DNA of 64,000 nt from Hyphomicrobiaceae bacterium (GTDB taxonomy: Bacteria; Pseudomonadota; Alphaproteobacteria; Rhizobiales; Hyphomicrobiaceae): positions 127,501 to 191,500 of the forward strand of contig JACKJH010000004.1 of the NCBI GenBank assembly GCA_020638055.1, read 5' to 3'. Below, piece after piece: positions 28,333 to 36,338 of this stretch (position 1 is the first letter of the stretch; the number at the start of each line of letters is the position of its first letter). A program made the position numbers and the translations under genes. The notes under the pieces were generated by a model, which was not told where the DNA came from, did not search any database, and was given only the letters and a program-made list of their open reading frames with translations.

Positions 28333-28601
28333 GACTTCCTACACAACTCAAAACTACGCGGAGCTTCTATTTTGCTCCAGAAAGCCCATATAACAAGCAA
28401 CAGGCTAAATTTCTCTTTAAGGGCAAAAGTCTATTTTTATTTATTGACTGTTTAATCAGCTTAACAATTGGTTTTAAATTGTTTCTCCAATTTCAAAAAA
28501 TTCCGGATTTATACGATTTCATGTGAAAATTAGACGGCTCGTTAAATTTGACGGTTTAGCTTCGTCTGCGCGATTTTGAAATAGCGTAGAGTAAACGTGA
28601 C
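28333..28601. promoter_or_regulatory. AT-rich divergent control region of the exopolysaccharide array
   Basis: This 269-base gap is visibly much richer in A and T than the rest of the window, especially at 28370-28560. It separates the divergent wza-like and methyltransferase genes, so promoters for both must lie here. An inverted repeat AACAATT-(N7)-AATTGTT at 28463-28483 is a candidate operator. AT-rich regions of this kind are typical targets of silencers such as MucR or H-NS-like proteins; that link is inference. Confidence 0.6.
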
Positions 28602-29282
28602 ATGACGACCAAAAGTCTTTCCGTTCCTGATTTTTCTTCCGGCTACCGATCCAAAGCACCGAGCTATTTCGACCAAGCCCGCGTCGATTTCGTGCATCGC
28701 CTGCCGATCGATCCAACAGCTTCAGTGCTGGAGATAGGGTGTGGGACGGGGGCGACAGGTGCATTGGCACTGAGCCGGGGCCGGGCCAAGACATACGTGG
28801 GCGTGGAGTTGTTCGAGGGCGCGGCAGCCATGGCGCGCAACGTGTTGAGCGATGTGGTCGTTGGCGATGTGGAAATGCTGACGTTTGACTGGCAACCCGC
28901 ATCGTTTGATGCGCTGATCATGTCTGAAGTGCTCGAACATCTGCGGGAGCCATGGGCTGTACTGGAGAAACTATCGCGTTTCATACGCCCCGGCGGGCTG
29001 GTCCTTGCCAGTTCACCAAACGTGTCGCACTGGCGGGTTATCAGGGAACTTGCGGCCGGACGGTTCCCGCTGGCCGACAAGGGTGTTTTTGATCGCACGC
29101 ACATGCGCTGGTTCACGCCCGACAGTTTTGCATGCATGTTCGATCAGGCCGGTTTCACTGTCGACCGTGTGCGGCCCGTCACACCATTCTCGCCGCGCAC
29201 GCGCCTCATCTCGCAGCTCACAGGCGGTCGATTTGACCACTTGTTCATGGCGCAGATCTCGATTGAGGCGCATCGGCGGTAA
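28602..29282 (+). CDS. Class I SAM-dependent methyltransferase
   Basis: The 226-residue protein has the methyltransferase_11/23 layout: motif I SVLEIGCGTGATGALAL (about residues 41-57), an acidic loop VGVELFEG, DVEMLTFDW, and SFDALIMSEVLEHLREPW (motif IV). RPGGLVLASSPNVSHWR marks the post-motif region. The pattern is close to methyltransferases found in polysaccharide loci. It is divergent from the export genes and may modify a sugar; the substrate is unknown. Confidence 0.88.
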   Translation: MTTKSLSVPDFSSGYRSKAPSYFDQARVDFVHRLPIDPTASVLEIGCGTGATGALALSRGRAKTYVGVELFEGAAAMARNVLSDVVVGDVEMLTFDWQPASFDALIMSEVLEHLREPWAVLEKLSRFIRPGGLVLASSPNVSHWRVIRELAAGRFPLADKGVFDRTHMRWFTPDSFACMFDQAGFTVDRVRPVTPFSPRTRLISQLTGGRFDHLFMAQISIEAHRR

Positions 29283-29444
29283 GCTGCAACGGGGGTTTGT
29301 CAAGCTCGCCAGCGTATGGATTCATGCCAAGCCGGCCTGCGGTGCTATCCCCGCTTGCATGCCGTCTGGGCAATTTTTTATGCAGGATTGTTTTTCTTAA
29401 CGGAATTGCTTGTCAGAAACGGACGGTTGCGGCAAAAGCGGGGG

Positions 29445-29718
29445 CTAGCCCGCATTTCTCACGATGGTATGGCCGGCACGGAGGTAAAAATGATGACAGG
29501 CCAGGAGAGCCGTGTAGTTCGATGTGGTGCATCGGGCAAGCGGCACGACACAGCCTGTCATCATTTTCACCCCGCCCTGCGGGTCGCGCTGGCGCGGCTG
29601 ACCGCTGCGTCGGGCGGCTCAACCGTAGACCACCGCTACGCTTTTCGCCTCCCTCCTTGCGGGTCGATCTCGCGCCAGCGCGATGACGGCCGTGCCCTCG
29701 TGAGAAAGGCGGGCTAGA
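29445..29718. repeat. R5 long nested palindrome, copy 1
   Basis: The outer ends are CTAGCCCGC (29445) and GCGGGCTAG (29709). Inside, TTTCTCACGA pairs with TCGTGAGAAA. An inner 15-base inverted repeat (29487-29501 with 29553-29567, core ATGATGACAGGC) lies within the left half. A shorter form with the same right arm (CGCGCCAGCGCGATGACGGCC) lies at 45380-45459. The whole gap between the methyltransferase and hprA is this element plus about 160 unassigned bases. Confidence 0.8.
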
Positions 29719-29756
29719 AACATAAAAAGAGCCGAAGTCTCGGAGGACATTACAAA

Positions 29757-30719
29757 ATGCAAAAGAAACGTGTGTTGATCACGCGCCGGTTGCCGGCAGA
29801 AGCAGAAGCCCGCGCCAACCGTGATTATGAGATCGTGCAAAACGAAGACGACCATCAGATGACCGCAGACGAGATCATCGAAAAGGCGGCCGATGTCGAC
29901 GCGATCATGATAACTATCACCGACAAGATGCCCAAGGCTGTCGTCGACCGCATTCCTGAGCACATCAAGATCCTCTCGACCTATTCGATCGGCTTCGATC
30001 ACATCGACCTCAAAGCTGCGGCGGACCGTGGCATCAAGGTGGGTAACGCACCGCATGGGGTGACGCTGGCAACGGCTGAGATTGCAATGTTGCTGTTGTT
30101 GGGCGCGGCACGTCGGGCCGGTGAAGGCGAGCGGATGTTGCGGTCCAAGTCGTGGCCTGGTTGGGCGCCGCTGCAACTCGTTGGTCAGCGTCTCGACGGG
30201 AAAAAACTCGGCATATTCGGGTTTGGGAAAATCGGCCGGGCGCTAGCGAAGATGGCTGGCGCGTTCGATATGGAGATCCATTATCACGATATCGCCCGGG
30301 CCAAGCCGGAAGACGAGAATGGAGCCACCTATCACGAAACCCTCGACAGCCTGCTTGGTGTTTCGCAATTCTTCTCGATCAATGCGCCGGCGACAGATCA
30401 AACGCGCTATTTCTTCAACAAGGATGCCATTTCAAAGATGCCCGAGGGCGCTATCGTGGTGAACACGGCCCGTGGCGACTTGGTCAACGATGAGGACATG
30501 ATTGCCGCGCTCAAGTCCGGCCGGCTCGGTGCTGCTGGCCTTGATGTTTTCAACGGCGAGCCGAAGATCAACGAAGGTTACTATAACCTGCCCAATACGT
30601 TCCTGTTGCCGCACCTGGGCTCTGCTGCGATTGAAGCACGCAATCAAATGGGGTTTGAGGCGCTCGACAACATCGATGCTGCTTTCGCGGGCAAGGATAT
30701 GCCATTCAAGCTCAACTGA
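29757..30719 (+). CDS. hprA: Hydroxypyruvate reductase / D-glycerate dehydrogenase
   Basis: This 320-residue D-isomer 2-hydroxyacid dehydrogenase closely resembles the Hyphomicrobium methylovorum glycerate dehydrogenase as I remember it, for example FDHIDLKAA, GNAPHGVT, GEGERMLRSKSWPGW and GEPKINEGYYNLPNTF. The NAD(P) loop is GIFGFGKIGRALA. The catalytic triad is R239, E268 and H286. It reduces hydroxypyruvate to glycerate in the serine cycle or photorespiration-like glyoxylate metabolism. A strong GGAGG site precedes the ATG, and a clear terminator follows. The serine-glyoxylate aminotransferase at 36339 would supply its substrate. Confidence 0.92.
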   Translation: MQKKRVLITRRLPAEAEARANRDYEIVQNEDDHQMTADEIIEKAADVDAIMITITDKMPKAVVDRIPEHIKILSTYSIGFDHIDLKAAADRGIKVGNAPHGVTLATAEIAMLLLLGAARRAGEGERMLRSKSWPGWAPLQLVGQRLDGKKLGIFGFGKIGRALAKMAGAFDMEIHYHDIARAKPEDENGATYHETLDSLLGVSQFFSINAPATDQTRYFFNKDAISKMPEGAIVVNTARGDLVNDEDMIAALKSGRLGAAGLDVFNGEPKINEGYYNLPNTFLLPHLGSAAIEARNQMGFEALDNIDAAFAGKDMPFKLN

Positions 30720-30773
30720 GCTTTGTATCTGGTGGCGCTGAGCGTTGCACTCGTGCAAAAGAGAATTGAAATA

Positions 30774-30810
30774 CAACAGGCCCGGTGGTGTGCACCGGGC
30801 CTGTTGCTTT
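30774..30810 (+). terminator. Rho-independent terminator after hprA
   Basis: A perfect 13-base-pair stem (CAACAGGCCCGGT with ACCGGGCCTGTTG) with a seven-base loop is followed by CTTT. It lies 55 bases after the hprA stop. The opposite strand also has a T-rich flank, so it may work both ways for the minus-strand gene at 30887. Confidence 0.85.
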
Positions 30811-30886
30811 CGAAACTGGCTTGAGCTCCAAAATTGAGCCTCAAAGAGGTGAATTGGTGAGGCTGGTCTATCGGGCGCAGACGCTT

Positions 30887-31078
30887 TTACTTTGCGTCGG
30901 AATCGCTGACGCTGTTTTGTTTGTTTGAGAAGGCATCGAGGTAGAAGTCATAGCCGCACATCAGCACTGTTATGATGAGCACGACTTTCAGTGCAATGCT
31001 GTCAACCCAGATGCCGAGGATGGCAACGAACGCTGCGAATAAGACGAAAGCGAAGATGGCCAGAACCTTATCGTACAT
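30887..31078 (-). CDS. 63-residue membrane protein of unknown function
   Basis: The protein has two hydrophobic helices (about residues 5-24 and 29-45) and a short polar tail (NKQNSVSDSDAK). AGGAACGC precedes the ATG. It resembles small two-span inner-membrane proteins without known role. It lies downstream of the amidase on the same strand. Confidence 0.65.
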   Translation of the reverse strand: MYDKVLAIFAFVLFAAFVAILGIWVDSIALKVVLIITVLMCGYDFYLDAFSNKQNSVSDSDAK

Positions 31079-31145
31079 TTGCTAGCGTTCCTTCCTCATC
31101 GCCGTTGCGCTTCCTGTTGATGTAACGCAATCAAACAGAAAAGCG

Positions 31146-32510
31146 TTAGGCCGTTGCATTGGCCGTATAGTTCTCTAGCCAGCGCGCGGTACGCAGCAGG
31201 CGGCCATCGTCCCTGCGCAAACCGACCAATTGAACACCCAAAGGCAAATCATCCACCTCGAGCAGGGGAATGGAAATGGTCGGCATGCCCAAGTATGTCC
31301 AAAGACCGTTGAAAACCGGCGATCCGGTTATACCCTCTTCCAATCCGGGTGCTGGCCCTGGTGCGGGTGGCGTCAAGATTGCTGTGTAACGTGCATAGAG
31401 CTCGGCAATTTTTTCATAAGCCTGCTCGCGTGCTGCGATTGCCTCCAGGTATGCGCGTACCGGAACGGCGCTTCCTACGGTTAACCTATCACGAAGACCC
31501 GGCGAAAGCTGGTCGGCATGATTGTCGAGCAGAGCTCCATAATATGCGGCGTTCTCGGCAAGCTGGACGATGCGCTGCCATTCAATGATGTCGGCAAGAA
31601 TTGGCGCGTCGATCTCCTCCAGCACGCCACCGAGCGCTCCGGCAAGTTCTGCGTAAGCCTCATGCATACGCGGGTCAGCATCGGCCCAGGAGGGTGTGTT
31701 GAGGAATGCGAGTACTGGTTCACTGGGCGGGGTGTCCATTGCAAGACCGGCCAAGTTGGGCTGGCTTCGCGGATAGCTCACGGGGTCTTCGGGGTCATGT
31801 GCGGACATCGCATCGACGAGGACTGCGGCGTCCTCGATGGAACGTGTCAGGACACCCACTGTGTCGAGTGTGTGGGATTGCATCAAAACACCGCGGCGAG
31901 AGATCAGGCCGAGCGTTGGCTTGAAGCCATAAACACCACAGTAGGATGCAGGACGCAGGACCGAGCCTGCTGTCTGGGTGCCGAGCGCGGCCGGCACCAT
32001 GCCTGCGGCGACACCGGCCGCAGAGCCGGCTGACGAGCCACCGGGGGTATGGCCGGGCGCTGCCGGGTTCTTGGTTTTTGCCGGGGTCAGCAGCGCCAAT
32101 TCGGTTGTCACCGTCTTGCCGATTATCACCGCGCCTGCCGAGCGCAGTGCGGCAACGCATTGTGCATCTTGCTGCGGGCGGCAACCGGAGAAAATCGGCG
32201 AGCCGTATTCAGTTGGCATATCGGACGTGTCGATTATGTCCTTTATGGCAATGGGCACGCCGTGCAGCGGTCCACAGCCATTTCCGCTTTGGCGCCAGCG
32301 GTCGGCCTGCTTTGCCTGTTCGATTGCATAAGCCGGATCACACCAGGCGAACGCTTCGATTTCGGGGTCGAGGGTGGCAATGCGTTCCAGGCAGGCGGAA
32401 ACCAATGCTTCCGATGTCACGCGCCCGGATGCAATTTCAGATGCTGCGGCTGCAATGCTGAGATCTGCGATCGCATTACCTGCTGCGTTTGTGAGCCGGT
32501 TACTTGCCAT
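31146..32510 (-). CDS. Amidase-signature family hydrolase
   Basis: The 454-residue enzyme has the Ser-cisSer-Lys triad regions of the amidase signature family: lysine in VPIAIKDIID, the glycine/serine stretch GGSSAGSAAGVAAGMV and the nucleophile serine in GTQTAGSVLRPAS, followed by CGVYGFKPT. It would hydrolyse a small amide in the cytoplasm. GatA function is unlikely because no gatB or gatC is nearby. Its ATG overlaps the end of the TRAP permease by 11 bases, so it is co-translated and probably acts on the transported compound. Confidence 0.9.
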   Translation of the reverse strand: MASNRLTNAAGNAIADLSIAAAASEIASGRVTSEALVSACLERIATLDPEIEAFAWCDPAYAIEQAKQADRWRQSGNGCGPLHGVPIAIKDIIDTSDMPTEYGSPIFSGCRPQQDAQCVAALRSAGAVIIGKTVTTELALLTPAKTKNPAAPGHTPGGSSAGSAAGVAAGMVPAALGTQTAGSVLRPASYCGVYGFKPTLGLISRRGVLMQSHTLDTVGVLTRSIEDAAVLVDAMSAHDPEDPVSYPRSQPNLAGLAMDTPPSEPVLAFLNTPSWADADPRMHEAYAELAGALGGVLEEIDAPILADIIEWQRIVQLAENAAYYGALLDNHADQLSPGLRDRLTVGSAVPVRAYLEAIAAREQAYEKIAELYARYTAILTPPAPGPAPGLEEGITGSPVFNGLWTYLGMPTISIPLLEVDDLPLGVQLVGLRRDDGRLLRTARWLENYTANATA

Positions 32511-33855
32511 AGAAGTACTCTGGAAGGAAAAGGGCGATACTTGGGAAATTGTAAAGCAGCACCATGGAGATCAGCACCATGCCCAGGTAGGGCATGCAGC
32601 CCTTGAAGATCTGGGTAAGCTGGACATGCGGCGGCGCTATACCTTTCAGGTAATAGGCCGCCATTGCCATGGGTGGTGTCAGGAATGACGTCTGCAAGTT
32701 GAGTGCGATCAGGACGCCGAAAAACAGCGGGTCGACGTTGAAGTGGGGAAGAAGCGGCAGGAAAATCGGGACGAAGATGATGATGATCTCCGACCATTCC
32801 AGCGGCCAGCCCAAAAGGAAGATGATGATCTGGGTGAGAATGAGGAATGTGATTGGCGACAGGTTGAGGGATAAAACGAAATCCTTCACCAGATGTTCGC
32901 CGCCCAGGTAGGAAAAGACGGACGAAAACGTCCAAGACCCGACGAAAAGCCAGCAAACCATGGAAGACGTGCGCACCGTCAGATAGACGCTCTCTCGTAG
33001 TCTTTCCCACGTTAGTGACCGGTACAGGGCAGCCAAAACAAGGCCGCCGAGTGATCCAACGGCGGCTGCTTCCGAGGGCGTTGCAAGGCCGAAAAGAATG
33101 GCGCCAAGAACTGAAAGGATAAGCGCGGCCAGTGGCACGAACGACGTGATGACCATGCCGGTAAGCTGCAGCGTCGACATGCGCGGTATATCTTCATCGC
33201 GTGGGGGCGGTGCAAGATTTGGGTTCAAGACTGCGCGCCCGATGACATACAACATGTAGAGGCTGGCCAGCATGAAACCTGGCAGAAAGGCACCCGCATA
33301 AAGCTTGACGACGGAAACGTTGGTTGTCGCTGAATACACGATCAGCATAATCGATGGTGGAATGAGAATGCCAAGGCAACCACCGGCGCAGATGACGCCT
33401 GCCGCGTAGGACGTGTCATAACGTGCGCGCAGCATCTGGGGAAACGCGAGAAGGCCCATCAGCGTTACAACTGCGCCAACGATGCCCGTAGCGGTGGCAA
33501 ACAATGCGCAGGTGACGAGCGCGGCCACGGCCATGGAGCCAGGCACGCGGCGTGCAGCGACCTGCAGCGTGGTAAACAACCGGTCCACGATATTTGCGCG
33601 TTCGACGATGTAGCCCATGAACAAGAACAAGGGTACGGCCGTCAAAACGTCTGATGACATGACCGAATAGGTCTGGTTGACGAACAAGTCGAATATTCGA
33701 TTGTCGAAAATCGACTGCATGCGTTCAGGGTCATAGTAGGCGTAGTAGCCAAAGCCGACGCCCATAGCCATCAGCGTGAACGCAATTGGAAATCCCAAAA
33801 GAATGACGAAAATAAAAAGAGTCAACATCATGATAGCGACTTGCGGGTCGGTCAT
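32500..33855 (-). CDS. dctM: TRAP transporter large permease (DctM), second system
   Basis: This 451-residue protein with many helices has family features: MLIVYSATTNVSVVKLYAGA in the centre and ATPSEAAAVGSLGGLV. The end region reads FFGVLIALNLQTSFLTPPMA. Its ATG overlaps the dctQ stop by four bases (ATGA), and its own end overlaps the amidase start. It differs clearly from the first DctM at 4238, so the two systems are not recent duplicates. Confidence 0.92.
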   Translation of the reverse strand: MTDPQVAIMMLTLFIFVILLGFPIAFTLMAMGVGFGYYAYYDPERMQSIFDNRIFDLFVNQTYSVMSSDVLTAVPLFLFMGYIVERANIVDRLFTTLQVAARRVPGSMAVAALVTCALFATATGIVGAVVTLMGLLAFPQMLRARYDTSYAAGVICAGGCLGILIPPSIMLIVYSATTNVSVVKLYAGAFLPGFMLASLYMLYVIGRAVLNPNLAPPPRDEDIPRMSTLQLTGMVITSFVPLAALILSVLGAILFGLATPSEAAAVGSLGGLVLAALYRSLTWERLRESVYLTVRTSSMVCWLFVGSWTFSSVFSYLGGEHLVKDFVLSLNLSPITFLILTQIIIFLLGWPLEWSEIIIIFVPIFLPLLPHFNVDPLFFGVLIALNLQTSFLTPPMAMAAYYLKGIAPPHVQLTQIFKGCMPYLGMVLISMVLLYNFPSIALFLPEYFYGK

Positions 33856-34466
33856 CGGGCGCTCCCCTTGCCGCTGTTACGTATTTCAGACTGGACTTCG
33901 GCATGGTCTTCGGCCTGGTGCAGCACCATCGTCTCGGTTTCCTCGACGTCGGAAATTTTTTCGGGCCACTGGCCCTCACGAAGGCAAAGAATGCACCGAG
34001 CTACCTGGGCAAGACCCTGAATGAACAGAAGTATGCCCGCTGCTGGTATGATCATCTTGAACTGAAATATGGGTATGTTTGCCGGGCTCCAGACGGAGAC
34101 CTCTTTGTAACGGAGGCTTTCGTGCGCAAAGTCCCAGCCGGCGAAAATCAACGCCAGTACGGCGGGGTAGAAGAAGAAGATGTACAAGGTCAGTTCAATG
34201 GTGGCCTGAAGCCTTATCGGCCAGAGCCGGTAGAACACGTCACCGCGAACATGCCCGTCGCGGGATAGCGTGTAAGCCCCACCCATCATGAAGAGCGTGC
34301 CATACATCATGTAGGATAGGTCAAAGGCCCAGGATGTCGGGTCGCGCAGCACATACCGGACGAAGACCTCGTAGCCGACCCCGAATGTCATGGCCAGGAT
34401 GCACCATGCGAATGCATGGCCGATCCATTGTGAAAACCTGTCGATTGCGAAAATGAACGATCGCAC
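33852..34466 (-). CDS. dctQ: TRAP transporter small permease (DctQ), second system
   Basis: The 204-residue protein has four hydrophobic segments and typical DctQ stretches (FVRYVLRDPTSWAFDLSYMM, GAYTLSRDGHVRGDVFY). The region GGAGGTGATAGTG holds two candidate GTG starts; the second, at 34466, has GGAGG five bases upstream and is preferred. The acidic C-terminus is cytoplasmic. It ends in ATGA with dctM. Confidence 0.9.
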   Translation of the reverse strand: MRSFIFAIDRFSQWIGHAFAWCILAMTFGVGYEVFVRYVLRDPTSWAFDLSYMMYGTLFMMGGAYTLSRDGHVRGDVFYRLWPIRLQATIELTLYIFFFYPAVLALIFAGWDFAHESLRYKEVSVWSPANIPIFQFKMIIPAAGILLFIQGLAQVARCILCLREGQWPEKISDVEETETMVLHQAEDHAEVQSEIRNSGKGSAR

Positions 34467-34499
34467 TATCACCTCCAGAGAGCAAAACGCCCGGGAGCA

Positions 34500-34526
34500 G
34501 AGTGGGCAGCATTAAGCTGCCCACTC
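34500..34526 (-). other. Intercistronic hairpin in the second TRAP operon
   Basis: A perfect 11-base-pair stem (GAGTGGGCAGC with GCTGCCCACTC, loop TTAAT) lies between the binding-protein stop and the DctQ start. No T-run follows on the coding strand, so it is more likely an mRNA-stabilising or partial-termination element than a full terminator. It could keep the binding protein in excess over the permease. Confidence 0.7.
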
Positions 34527-34553
34527 AATCTTATCTCATTTTGTGAATTTAGA

Positions 34554-35696
34554 TCAGGCCTTCTTGAGTTTGCCCGGGAAATAATGGTTGTAGGCAAGCT
34601 CGTAATCGGCTGCGTTCGTGAGGTAATAGAATGCAACGCGATCAGACCAGGCGCGCTGGCTGTCGACAACTTTCTTAAAGAATGCGTCGGTTTCGAGTTT
34701 CGCGAGAACCTGATCCCAGCTCTTGAGCTGAGCTTCCATGACCGAGGTGGGGGTGCGATGAACGTTTACGCCATCTTCCTTCATCAACCCCTGCAGATCG
34801 CTTGAATACCGATCGAGCGCCAGTGCGTAGTTTGCTGTCGACGCGGCTTCGGCACCGTACTCCAAGATTGCCTGGATCTCGGCGGGCAGACCCTCATACT
34901 TTTTCTTTGAGAAGATGATCTCAAAGAATTCGGCAGCCTGATGATATGAGCCAAGCATATATTCTTTTGACACGTTCTGCGCGCCGAACTGGCGGTCGGA
35001 CGTCGGGTTGTTAAATTCGAAGGCGTCAATTACGCCACGTTCCAGTGCGGGAATGATTTCGCCGCCAGGAAGCTGCGTAACTTTCAGGCCCATGCCCTGC
35101 ATAATGTCGGTGGCAAGTCCGACCGTGCGGTATTTCAGGCCCTGGAGATCGTCGATTGACTTGATCTGTTTCTTGAACCAACCCAGCGGCTGTGTCGGCA
35201 TCGGCATGGCGAAGAAGCCAATGACATCAAGCCCGAGGATATCCTGCGTCAATTCCTTGTAGAGTGCCCTGCCGTCTTCGGACTGGATCCAGGCCAGCAT
35301 CTGCGTGGCGTCGCAGCCCAAAACAGGACCGGTGCCAAAAAGCGAAGCGGCTTTGTTCTTTCCGTACCAATATGCCGTAACTGTATGGGCACAATCGATA
35401 ATGCCCTTGTGGCAAGCGTTCTGCACTTCGAACGCCTTAACGACAGCGCCTGCTGGCAGCAGGTCGATCTTCAGACGATTGCCAGCCATTTTCTCGCAGC
35501 GGTCCACGTACTGTTTGGCCATCTCCTGGAAAACATCGGAGGGGCCCCAAGACGACTGCATTTTCAGCGAGATGGTCTCGGCGCGCGAAACGTTTGGCAT
35601 CGCGACGGTTCCGGTTGCGGCGACACCTGCGGCGACGGCGCTACCTTTGATGAACCTACGGCGCGATACGTTTTTGGGGTTGGTCTTTGAAGTCAT
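34554..35696 (-). CDS. TRAP substrate-binding protein (TakP/DctP family), Tat-exported
   Basis: This 380-residue protein has a twin-arginine signal (SRRRFIKGSAVAAGVAATG) cut near SRAET. The body matches the TakP-like branch of DctP proteins: LKYRTVGLATDIMQGMG with the carboxylate arginine, GGEIIPALERGVIDAFEF and NNPTSDRQFG. That branch binds 2-oxoacids or related hydroxy acids as I recall; the ligand here is not certain. The ATG at 35696 has GGAG ten bases upstream. Downstream are dctQ, dctM and the amidase. Confidence 0.92.
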   Translation of the reverse strand: MTSKTNPKNVSRRRFIKGSAVAAGVAATGTVAMPNVSRAETISLKMQSSWGPSDVFQEMAKQYVDRCEKMAGNRLKIDLLPAGAVVKAFEVQNACHKGIIDCAHTVTAYWYGKNKAASLFGTGPVLGCDATQMLAWIQSEDGRALYKELTQDILGLDVIGFFAMPMPTQPLGWFKKQIKSIDDLQGLKYRTVGLATDIMQGMGLKVTQLPGGEIIPALERGVIDAFEFNNPTSDRQFGAQNVSKEYMLGSYHQAAEFFEIIFSKKKYEGLPAEIQAILEYGAEAASTANYALALDRYSSDLQGLMKEDGVNVHRTPTSVMEAQLKSWDQVLAKLETDAFFKKVVDSQRAWSDRVAFYYLTNAADYELAYNHYFPGKLKKA

Positions 35697-35833
35697 TCGG
35701 CATTTTCTCCCTGACTTTGTAGGCTTTTGATTGGTTGTGGGTACTCTGCGGTACCCTTGGCATACCATTTAACGCGAATAGATCCATTATGTCGCGGATA
35801 AATTGGAACTTGCGCAGCATAAGACCCGCTATA

Positions 35834-35943
35834 GTAGTGTGGCGTCGCGCCTTAGTTGACCGACGTTGCGGCACGCTGGGTATCAACTATGGTTCGATAA
35901 ACGCCACACTAAGCCAATGATTTTGCTAGCGACCTTCATGTCT
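35834..35943. repeat. R2 element, partial copy 2
   Basis: The first module, from TAGTGTGGCG to CGCCACACTA, is intact with minor decay (TCAACTATGGTTCG). After AGCCAATGATTTTGC the second module is truncated (TAGCGACCTTCATGTCTAG). R1 sequence follows directly at the CTAG. Confidence 0.85.
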
Positions 35944-36006
35944 AGCTTCTTGTTTGGTCGCATTTTCTTTGACGAACCGGTGTCCACTTCGTCGGAAAAT
36001 GCTCTA
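35941..36006. repeat. R1 element, right half only
   Basis: Starts at CTAGCTTCTTGTTTGGTCG and ends GAAAATGCTCTA. The left hairpin is absent. It is joined to the truncated R2 copy at a shared CTAG. Confidence 0.85.
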
Positions 36007-36338
36007 GTGCCCGCATATCGTCGGGTCCATTGCTCATGCCTTTTTATTGCGGGACAGATATTGCGCAGTTTAGCACCTTTGTGAAAAATTCATTTCGAGG
36101 CAGTTTGTGGCGGTGCACAATAAGGTGATGGATTGATTGAGGGCAAAGTCGCCATTTATGGGTGCGATCTCGCTTGGCGACGTAGGGCATGATGTCTTGA
36201 CCGAGCGAAGGGCTGCACTTATAGCGGGCACATTCCGTGCCGGCCAATTGGGCAGTCCAAACAGGTGAGCGACGTGACGTTGGCACTTGGCGGGCTAGTT
36301 GCCGCCGACGCCGGTCATTTGCAGGAGACAATTTGCCC
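36007..36338. other. Upstream region of the aminotransferase gene
   Basis: About 330 bases with no recognised gene. Only the ribosome site GGAG at 36324-36327 before the next gene is clear. Open frames here on both strands lack support. Confidence 0.35.

Noticed and set aside
29316..29717. Open frames before hprA
   Set aside because: They lie inside the R5 palindrome.
32417..33010. Open frame of 197 codons on the minus strand
   Set aside because: It overlaps the TRAP permease in another frame and has no family features.
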